A DNA stretch of 20,251 nucleotides from Sedimenticola sp. (GTDB taxonomy: Bacteria; Pseudomonadota; Gammaproteobacteria; Chromatiales; Chromatiaceae): the NCBI GenBank assembly GCA_026197195.1, contig JAPHUG010000409.1:1-20251 (forward strand). The letters are read 5' to 3'. The notes beneath the pieces were generated by a model that ran no database searches, had not been told where the DNA came from, and saw only the letters and a program-made list of their open reading frames with translations. A program made the position numbers and the translations under genes. Of the stretch, positions 1-5,357 are shown piece by piece; position 1 is the first letter of the stretch, and every line of letters begins with the position of its first letter.

Positions 1-285
1 ATTAAAGATAACGTTGACGATCTCAATATCTCCATGGAGCTGGGCAGTCCAGAGGCGGTGAAGGGTGCGGTAGAAGCCGGTATGGGGATCTCTGTAGTCT
101 CAAGGGCAACTATTCAGAAGGAGCTTAAACTGGGCACGCTTGTCGCGATTAATCTGGAGCCCACGCTGGAACGCCCCTTCTCATTTGTGCATCAGAAACA
201 GAAGTTCCGTGCGCGTGTGATGGAAGAGTTGCTGGAGTTTGCCCAGAAGTATTGTGAAGAACATAAGAACGACTGCATAGACTGA
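1..285 (+). CDS. LysR-type transcriptional regulator, C-terminal end (partial)
   Basis: The reading frame is open from the first base of the window to a TGA at 283-285, giving 94 residues with no start in view; the 5' part lies outside. The segment reads as the last part of a LysR substrate-binding domain: a stretch ending in MELGSPEAVKGAVEAGMGIS, then VVSR, KELKLGTL and RPFSFVHQKQKFR. This pattern, where a binding pocket is sensed through the conserved GxGIxxxS turn, is typical of CysB/CbbR-like LysR proteins. LysR proteins bind DNA through an N-terminal winged helix and respond to a small molecule in this C-terminal domain. The target and ligand cannot be deduced from the fragment. The stop is 2 bp before the next gene, so the two are probably co-transcribed and translationally coupled. 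Confidence 0.9.
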   Translation: MKDNVDDLNISMELGSPEAVKGAVEAGMGISVVSRATIQKELKLGTLVAINLEPTLERPFSFVHQKQKFRARVMEELLEFAQKYCEEHKNDCID

Positions 286-287
286 AG

Positions 288-677
288 ATGCTGCTCCCGA
301 AGCAGAAGCTTTCAGAGGATGTGCGAAAGCTCGTTAAACTGTATTCAGGACTGAATGAACAGGATAAACTCAGCGTCTTAGCGTTTGCGGAGTTCCTGGT
401 TCAACGCAGTGATGGCGAGGCGGCCACTGAAGATGATGTGGTGTCGTTTGAGCCTGTCCTGTTGCCCCGGCCTGAACGCGAAAGTGTAGTCGCCGCAATT
501 AAGCGGCTCTCAGCGGTCTACCCTATGCTGGAAAAATCTGAGCTGCTGACGGAGACCTCTTCGCTCATGACCGCTCACATCATGCAGGGACGTGCTGCCA
601 AGGACGTGATTGATGAACTGGAGATACTTTTCAGTCGTCATCACGAGGCGTTTATTTCCAAGCAGGAAGAGTCGTAA
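288..677 (+). CDS. small conserved-looking protein of unknown function coupled to the LysR gene
   Basis: A 129-residue soluble, mostly helical and charged protein that I do not recognise. Residues 18-42 (LYSGLNEQDKLSVLAFAEFLVQR) resemble the short helical segment in DUF2281-like or antitoxin-like proteins, but this is a weak impression. There is no signal peptide, membrane segment, cysteine motif or obvious catalytic motif. The C-terminal half (about 60-129) is a run of predicted helices ending in a charged tail. The ATG at 288 lies 2 bp after the LysR stop, so translation probably continues by re-initiation. The close pairing suggests a role linked to the LysR regulon, which is inference from position only. 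Codon use looks like that of its neighbours. Confidence 0.75.
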   Translation: MLLPKQKLSEDVRKLVKLYSGLNEQDKLSVLAFAEFLVQRSDGEAATEDDVVSFEPVLLPRPERESVVAAIKRLSAVYPMLEKSELLTETSSLMTAHIMQGRAAKDVIDELEILFSRHHEAFISKQEES

Positions 678-701
678 GTACGTTAATAATAAAGGCTTTT
701 G

Positions 702-1760
702 ATGCAATTACTGACAGACTGGTTTAAGCGTCATTTCTCCGACCCGGAAGTCATCTTTCTAGCCCTGTTTCTGGTGGCCAGTTTTGCCATCATTATTACG
801 ATGGGAGAGATGTTGACGCCGGTGCTGGCGAGTGCGGTTATAGCCTATCTCCTGGAGGGTCTGGTTAGTAAAATACAGCGCGCCGGTGTGCCGCGTTTCC
901 CCTCCGTACTGATTGTGTTTGTTGCCTTTTTGCTCTTTGTAACACTGATCCTCTTTGTATTGATGCCTGAGCTCTCGCGACAGGCCACACAACTGTTCCA
1001 ACAGATCCCGTCCATGATCACAGAAGGCCAGCGACTGCTGATGCTATTGCCAGATCGTTATCCAGAAGTGATCTCGGCAGAGCAAGTACAAGAGATCATC
1101 ACCATTATACGGCGTGAAATTGCAGCAGTAGGCCAGCAGGTGCTTTCGGTCTCACTCTCTTCAGTGGTTGGACTTATTACTATCCTGGTCTACCTGATCC
1201 TGATGCCGCTTTTAGTCTTCTTCTTTCTTAAAGATAAAAAGATCATTATTGACTGGGCGCTGAACTTCCTGCCGAGGAATAGAAAGTTTGCTGATACCGT
1301 ATGGCACGATATGGATGAACAGATTGCCAACTATGTACGCGGGAAGTTCTGGGAGATTATCATTGTCGGCTCCACCAGCTTTGTCACCTTCACCTTTATG
1401 GGGTTGCAATACGCCATGCTGCTTGGGGTGTTGGTAGGTCTCTCGGTGATTATCCCTTATATCGGTGCGGCGGTGGTCACCTTTCCAGTGATATTGATTG
1501 CCTGGTTCCAGTGGGGCTGGGGCAATGATTTCATCTGGTTGAGTGTGGCCTATTTTGTAATCCAGGCCCTGGATGGCAATGTATTAGTGCCGTTGCTGTT
1601 TTCAGAGGTGGTCAACCTGCATCCTGTGGCTATTATTGTGGCGATTCTGGTATTTGGTGGTCTGTGGGGATTCTGGGGTGTGTTCTTTGCTATTCCACTA
1701 GCCACGCTGGTTCAAGCGGTTATGAGTGCCTGGCCCAGTCGGGTGTTGCCTGAAGGGTAA
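702..1760 (+). CDS. AI-2E/PerM family membrane transporter
   Basis: Predicted polytopic inner-membrane protein of 352 residues, the usual size for the AI-2E exporter (TqsA/PerM/YdbI) family, members of which are trimeric permeases; some export autoinducer-2, while PerM-like members have other or unknown substrates. Hydrophobic segments lie near residues 20-50 and 65-90, in the middle around 150-175, and in a cluster from about 215 to 340. Family hallmarks visible are the LMPLLVFFFLKDKK stretch before the cytoplasmic loop and the C-terminal LHPVAIIVAILVFGGLWGFWGVFFAIPLA segment. The start is the ATG at 702 rather than the TTG at 699, because AAAGG at 691-695 lies 6 bases upstream of it. The stop codon sits in the loop of a strong hairpin. 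The gap to the preceding small gene is 24 bp, so it may share that operon. The substrate is not deducible. Confidence 0.9.
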   Translation: MQLLTDWFKRHFSDPEVIFLALFLVASFAIIITMGEMLTPVLASAVIAYLLEGLVSKIQRAGVPRFPSVLIVFVAFLLFVTLILFVLMPELSRQATQLFQQIPSMITEGQRLLMLLPDRYPEVISAEQVQEIITIIRREIAAVGQQVLSVSLSSVVGLITILVYLILMPLLVFFFLKDKKIIIDWALNFLPRNRKFADTVWHDMDEQIANYVRGKFWEIIIVGSTSFVTFTFMGLQYAMLLGVLVGLSVIIPYIGAAVVTFPVILIAWFQWGWGNDFIWLSVAYFVIQALDGNVLVPLLFSEVVNLHPVAIIVAILVFGGLWGFWGVFFAIPLATLVQAVMSAWPSRVLPEG

Positions 1761-1774
1761 TCAGGCAACACCCG
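1740..1774. terminator. bidirectional stem-loop between convergent genes
   Basis: A perfect 14-bp inverted repeat: 1740-1753 pairs with 1761-1774 (arm CGGGTGTTGCCTGA), leaving a 7-base loop at 1754-1760. It lies between the + strand transporter and the - strand YgaP-like gene, whose stop begins at 1783. The transporter stop TAA (1758-1760) is in the loop. There is no T run on either side, so it is not a classical intrinsic terminator; it may act with Rho, or protect the 3' ends of both messages. Position and stem strength are clear; the mechanism is inferred. Confidence 0.7.
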
Positions 1775-1780
1775 CGCGTA

Positions 1781-1969
1781 TTACTGTTTGGTTTTACAGG
1801 TGCTCAAGCCAAATGGCAGATAAGCGGGGCACCAGCTGATCGCGGCGGTAAATAGCGGGATAATACCAATGGCTCCCCACCAGTTCTGAGTGCCGAGTCC
1901 CCAGGCGATCAAGCCAATTCCCACCAAAGCACGTAATCCTCGGTCTATTCCACCCATGTTCTTTTTCAT
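1781..1969 (-). CDS. YgaP-like (DUF2892) small membrane protein
   Basis: A 62-residue protein with the DUF2892/YgaP transmembrane-domain pattern: KKNMGGIDRGLRALVGIGL at the start, then IGIIPLFTAAISWCPAYLPFG and a C-terminal STC. Two short membrane helices are expected (about 12-27 and 33-48). In other bacteria this domain occurs alone or fused to a rhodanese domain (YgaP) and is often tied to sulfur or sulfane metabolism; here it is alone. The paired cysteines (CPAY and STC) are retained. A GTG at 1993 would extend the frame by 8 residues, but AGGAG at 1976-1980 lies within that extension, 6 bases before the second of two adjacent ATGs, so the start at 1969 is preferred. It lies 121 bp downstream of the Crp/Fnr-type gene on the same strand, with its own predicted promoter. 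Confidence 0.88.
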   Translation of the reverse strand: MKKNMGGIDRGLRALVGIGLIAWGLGTQNWWGAIGIIPLFTAAISWCPAYLPFGLSTCKTKQ

Positions 1970-1975
1970 CATTAG

Positions 1976-1980
1976 CTCCT
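1976..1980 (-). promoter_or_regulatory. ribosome binding site deciding the start of the YgaP-like gene
   Basis: AGGAG on the - strand, 6 bases before the ATG at 1969 and only 3 before the ATG at 1972. It argues against the GTG at 1993 and for the 62-residue product. Confidence 0.7.
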
Positions 1981-2023
1981 GTTTCAGTTCCACGCGTGAG
2001 AGATCACTCGTTCAGTGAGGGGT

Positions 2024-2029
2024 AGGATA
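2024..2029 (-). promoter_or_regulatory. candidate -10 element of the YgaP-like gene
   Basis: TATCCT on the - strand (4 of 6 to TATAAT). It would place the transcription start near 2017, about 48 bases before the start codon. There is no good -35 hexamer, which would fit an activator-dependent promoter. A dyad TCACT-5-AGTGA (2004-2018) overlaps the predicted start site. Confidence 0.35.
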
Positions 2030-2051
2030 CGTAGTCGATAGGGGGTGTGTC

Positions 2052-2066
2052 TGTGATAAAGTCACA
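2052..2066. promoter_or_regulatory. CRP-like palindrome, candidate operator of the adjacent Crp/Fnr regulator
   Basis: TGTGA, five bases, TCACA: two perfect CRP-type half sites. The spacer is 5 rather than the 6 of the E. coli CRP consensus. The centre (2059) falls at about -42 from the start site implied by the -10 at 2024-2029, the place expected for a class II activator. The neighbouring regulator carries a CRP-type recognition helix. The assignment to that regulator is inference. Confidence 0.45.
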
Positions 2067-2090
2067 CAGGCCAATGATGGGAAGCGCGAA

Positions 2091-2774
2091 TCAGACTTCG
2101 TGCTGTTTGGTTGACAGGCTATCGACATCGAGCAGTTGAATGGCGCCACGGGTAACCTTGATCAACTTCTCCTGTTCAAAATCCTTAAGTATCCTGCTGA
2201 CCACCTCTCTTGAAGTGCCGAGTTCGGAGGCGATGACCTGATGAGTGGTGGTGATGAGGGCGCCTGATTCCGTAGCTCTACTACAGAGATAGCCGGCTAT
2301 TCGGCGATCCATTTTTCTGAACACCACATCTTCAACGACATGGATAATGTTGGATAAGCGTGAAGCAACCAGGCTAAAGATGTAGTCCCGCCATAAAGCT
2401 GATTCCGATAGCCATTGCTGGACCGCAGCGGCCGGTATAATCGCGGCTTCAATATCTGTTTCGCAGACTGCAAATGCAGGGAAGGGGATCTCACTCAGGA
2501 TACAGGAGGCGGTGAGGATACAGCTCTCTCCCTGGCCGATGCGATAAAGGGTGATCTCCTTACCGTTCTCACCCAGTTTATAAATACGCGCTGTTCCCTC
2601 AAGAACGATGGCAAGGTGGCTGCACTCATTGCCCTCGTGGCAAATGGGTTGTCCACTCTTCAGATGGGTGATTGAGGCCTGAGTATAAAACAGCTTATTG
2701 AGTTGGTCGTCACCCTGATTGAGAAACGGTATACGCTGTTTAAGCGATGCTTGTTGGTCAATAGATAGGCTCAT
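2091..2774 (-). CDS. Crp/Fnr-family transcriptional regulator
   Basis: A 227-residue protein, the standard Crp/Fnr length. The N-terminal cyclic-nucleotide-binding-type beta-barrel spans about 15-130 (HLKSGQPICHEGNECSHLAIVLEGTARIYKL, then IGQGESCILTASCILSE); a dimerisation helix follows at about 135-160, and a winged helix at about 170-225. The helix-turn-helix HQVIASELGTSREVVSRILKDFEQ contains R189-E190-xxx-R194, matching the R180-E181-R185 contacts of E. coli CRP for TGTGA, rather than the E-xx-SR of FNR. The FNR N-terminal cysteine cluster is missing, but cysteines fall in two C-x5-C pairs (45/51 and 85/91) plus C104 and C164. The cAMP-binding arginine/serine signature of CRP (RSS/RTA) is not evident, so the signal is unlikely to be cAMP and may be redox or thiol based. 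It lies 10 bp after the degenerate GGDEF/EAL regulator gene, implying one transcript. Confidence 0.92.
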   Translation of the reverse strand: MSLSIDQQASLKQRIPFLNQGDDQLNKLFYTQASITHLKSGQPICHEGNECSHLAIVLEGTARIYKLGENGKEITLYRIGQGESCILTASCILSEIPFPAFAVCETDIEAAIIPAAAVQQWLSESALWRDYIFSLVASRLSNIIHVVEDVVFRKMDRRIAGYLCSRATESGALITTTHQVIASELGTSREVVSRILKDFEQEKLIKVTRGAIQLLDVDSLSTKQHEV

Positions 2775-2784
2775 GGGTTGTTAT

Positions 2785-5091
2785 TTAGTGTCGGGTCGTG
2801 CCAGAAATGATGGGGACCAGATCGGCATACGCTTTCCATTGTTGTGATATTGAATTGGGTTCTTGCCTGGCGGGCAAGATTATTTTGCTTCTGTTTTGAT
2901 GTATCTGTTCAATGATAGCGGATACCGATTCACTGTCCTCTTCCAATATGGGTCCAGCGATATGCACATACTCAGCATGTAAGTAGTGCAGTACTTTAAT
3001 GGCGGCGCTGCTGGCACCAAAGCGTGCGAGTGAAATTTGGATGCCCATGTCGCGTAGTTCAGTGAAGTGTTGCTTTGACCGCTTCAGGTCAGTACTCAGG
3101 TCCGCAATGCGGTACTCAAATATCAGGCCAAAGCCCACCATCTGCCGGGCGCGAAGCTGGTCTTTTAACCAGCCGGTTAGGTTGTCCTGAAAGATGGTGT
3201 TGCTAGCCAGCTCAACAATCAGTTTGATCTGTTTCCCTTCAGTACGTTTCTCTTCCAAGGTGATCAAGGCGTGCTCAATAAGCCATTGGTTGACCTCGGT
3301 GGCCATGCCTTCTTCATTTGCAATAGTGAGAATCTCAGAGCTACCCAGTTGCTTGCCGTCGGGTAATCGAATGCGTAGCTTTAACTCATAGGCCTCAGGC
3401 TCAGCTTTTTGTGGGTGCCCCAGTGTTCTGAATAGCAGTTGGAAGCTGTTTTTCTGAATGGCCTGTTTCAGCAATAAGGGAAGTGATTGCTGGGCGGAAT
3501 CTGATGTGCCATCACCCTCTTGATAGAGTTTAACGGGTATCGGCTGATCCGTGATTTCAGAGCAGGCCGCTGCTGCATTTGCGATCAGCTCAGAGGCGCT
3601 GAGCATTTCATCATCAGTCAGTGCAATGCCAATGGGAAAGGATTGGTTCTCTTTCAGGTTTTCCAGTCGGGCGGAGAGCTTCTCTGCCAGCGCAATAATA
3701 TTTTTTTGATGAGGCCGAAGAAGCAGAATTGCGATGCTGTTGTCGTCAATACGTGCGGCTATATCCTGCTCCTCAAGTACCTCGAACAGGTGATTCGAGA
3801 GATTGGTGAGCAGACGATTATCGACTGCGCCATCACTGCTCTCGGGCAGGGCCAGATAGAGAATACCCCCGATGACAGAGGATGGCTCGGAACTTGTGGT
3901 AATGGCATCGAGCTTTTCATAGAAGTAACGCCGATTATACAGTCCGGTGATCGGGTCCCGGCTACTGGGGTAGTGGCGCTTCTTTTCCAGGATTCTTGCC
4001 CGCTCTACACGATTGCTAATGGTGTTGATCAGGTGTCGAGGGCGAATGGGTTTGCTCAGGAAGTCATCGCCACCAACGCTGAGTGCGTGCAGTTGCTTGT
4101 CTGTATCCTGTTCCCCAGACAAAAAGACGATGGGCGTCATTATGAAGTCAGGGTGTTCTCGTATGATGGTTGTCAGTTCAATGCCATTGGCATTGGGCAT
4201 ATAGAGATCCATCAGGATCAGGTCAGGCCGAAACTCATCGAGTGCATCAATGACTTTCATCGGGTCAGTAATGGCGAGCGTTTTCATACCGCTTTTTTGC
4301 AGTATGGATGCGGCAAAGTCAGCTTGAGAAGGGTCATCCTCAACAACGAGTATCCGATATCGGTCCCGTTTTGGAGAGGCCAGTTCAATAACCTTGTCCA
4401 CCAATTCCTGACGGTTTATGGGGGCCAGGTAATAGGCGTCCACACCGCTTCTTAGCGCCAAAAGGCGTTGCTCAAGATCCCGTGACTGACTGAGACATAT
4501 GATGCCAACCTGCCGCTTGTGCCGCTCCTGTTGAATGGCCAGTTCACGGTTCAGTAAGCCAATTTTGGGCAGAAATGTGGCGTCAATGATGAGGGCATTT
4601 GGCAGGCGTCTCTGTATTTCTCCCTCAACATCATCCGGGTGATTAAAGCTCAATACCGTACACTCTTGCTCTTCCAGCATCTCTGCCAGTCCGGGCGCCA
4701 GATTGCTACTGGCATGGAGCAGATAGACCAGCTTCTCTGAGTGTTGTTCGGCACCGGATTTACTTCTTACTAATTCCACCTCGTGTTTCATGGCTGCGAT
4801 CAGTGTCTTGCCCGTTTCTGTCTGATCTATGGAAGGTGCATGCTCGCTACCAGCCAGCGCATTGAGGTATACCTCCAGGGAGAAGCTGCTCTCGCTGAGA
4901 TTGATTAAGCCATAACGACCGCTGGCTCCAGTAAGGCTCTGTACCCGCTGGCTGAGCTTTGCCAGCGATTGTTTTTCCCAGTTGCCACTTGTCAATGTCG
5001 CCCAGTCATTGTTGATGCGGGTTATCCGTTCCGGCAGATGCTGAATGAACGCCGCCTTAAGTTCGCGTTCTTTTTCTTGTTTTTCAGGCAT
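2785..5091 (-). CDS. multi-domain response regulator with degenerate REC, GGDEF and EAL domains
   Basis: A 768-residue cytoplasmic signalling protein. Residues 1-110 look like an Hpt domain (QRVQSLTGASGRYG), with Gln51 where a phospho-histidine is expected. Residues 119-238 form a first receiver that keeps Asp170 but lacks the acidic pair and the conserved Lys (LAPIN). Residues 245-365 form an intact receiver: E251/D252/D253, phospho-acceptor Asp295, Ser325, Lys347. The GGDEF domain (about 378-520) starts normally (DPITGLYNRRYF), but the active site reads RIDDNSI (447-453), so no cyclase activity is expected. The EAL domain (about 535-768) has ELK for EAL (569-571), and RFG (690-692) where the metal-binding DDFG should be, so no phosphodiesterase activity is expected. 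The overall design recalls FimX, a c-di-GMP receptor with dead domains. It is transcribed with the Crp/Fnr gene and divergently from the hybrid kinase, its likely phosphodonor. The partner assignment is inferred from position. Confidence 0.9.
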   Translation of the reverse strand: MPEKQEKERELKAAFIQHLPERITRINNDWATLTSGNWEKQSLAKLSQRVQSLTGASGRYGLINLSESSFSLEVYLNALAGSEHAPSIDQTETGKTLIAAMKHEVELVRSKSGAEQHSEKLVYLLHASSNLAPGLAEMLEEQECTVLSFNHPDDVEGEIQRRLPNALIIDATFLPKIGLLNRELAIQQERHKRQVGIICLSQSRDLEQRLLALRSGVDAYYLAPINRQELVDKVIELASPKRDRYRILVVEDDPSQADFAASILQKSGMKTLAITDPMKVIDALDEFRPDLILMDLYMPNANGIELTTIIREHPDFIMTPIVFLSGEQDTDKQLHALSVGGDDFLSKPIRPRHLINTISNRVERARILEKKRHYPSSRDPITGLYNRRYFYEKLDAITTSSEPSSVIGGILYLALPESSDGAVDNRLLTNLSNHLFEVLEEQDIAARIDDNSIAILLLRPHQKNIIALAEKLSARLENLKENQSFPIGIALTDDEMLSASELIANAAAACSEITDQPIPVKLYQEGDGTSDSAQQSLPLLLKQAIQKNSFQLLFRTLGHPQKAEPEAYELKLRIRLPDGKQLGSSEILTIANEEGMATEVNQWLIEHALITLEEKRTEGKQIKLIVELASNTIFQDNLTGWLKDQLRARQMVGFGLIFEYRIADLSTDLKRSKQHFTELRDMGIQISLARFGASSAAIKVLHYLHAEYVHIAGPILEEDSESVSAIIEQIHQNRSKIILPARQEPNSISQQWKAYADLVPIISGTTRH

Positions 5092-5167
5092 TTAATCGAA
5101 TCCTTGGTGCTGATAAATGATCTTTATTATGGTTCTGGGTATGCTAGGGTCTATTCAGGGTATCCCA

Positions 5168-5196
5168 TTGGGTGGTTGTTCCAAACACATTATAGT
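5168..5196. promoter_or_regulatory. candidate overlapping divergent promoters
   Basis: On the + strand TTGGGT (5168-5173), 17 bases and TATAGT (5191-5196) could drive the kinase gene with a leader of about 155 bases. On the - strand a perfect TATAAT lies at 5189-5194 and would start transcription near 5182, about 90 bases before the response regulator; its -35 is poor. The two -10 elements overlap, so the two directions might compete. Both calls rest on hexamer matching only. Confidence 0.3.
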
Positions 5197-5205
5197 CGGG
5201 TCTGG

Positions 5206-5224
5206 ATCAGGGCACTGCTCTGAT
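5206..5224. repeat. 19-bp imperfect dyad in the divergent control region
   Basis: ATCAG (5206-5210) mirrors CTGAT (5220-5224), with inner GC/GC pairs and one G-T mismatch around a 3-base centre. Its size and position, next to the predicted divergent promoters, suit a dimeric regulator binding site. No known consensus is matched. Confidence 0.35.
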
Positions 5225-5248
5225 TGATCATGAGCGGCTCCGGCTTTC

Positions 5249-5302
5249 GCCAGGCGATACCATTGTAAACTTAATAGCGGTTAATGGTAGTAAGCGCTTG
5301 GC
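5249..5302. repeat. two-part inverted repeat upstream of the kinase gene
   Basis: Outer arms GCCAGGCG (5249-5256) and CGCTTGGC (5295-5302) match at 7 of 8 positions. Inner arms TACCATT (5258-5264) and AATGGTA (5283-5289) match fully. The arms are offset by a 4-base bulge on the right, and the centre is about 18 bases. It could fold in the leader RNA if transcription starts near 5203, or serve as a protein binding region. Confidence 0.45.
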
Positions 5303-5325
5303 GGTCATGCCAGACTATTTAACAT
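5298..5325 (+). promoter_or_regulatory. weak sigma-70-like promoter candidate proximal to the kinase gene
   Basis: TTGGCG (5298-5303), 16 bases, TAACAT (5320-5325); each hexamer matches the consensus at 4 of 6 positions. The start would lie near 5332, 26 bases before the ATG. It is an alternative to the candidate at 5168-5196, and its -35 overlaps the right arm of the inverted repeat. Confidence 0.2.
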
Positions 5326-5357
5326 ACTATGGACCCTCTTAAAAACGGCGAGCTTTC

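Noticed and set aside
3520..4455. 311-codon open frame on the + strand opposite the response regulator
   Set aside because: It lies wholly antisense to the REC and GGDEF coding region, whose protein has clear domain motifs; the antisense translation is Cys- and Gln-rich without recognisable domains.
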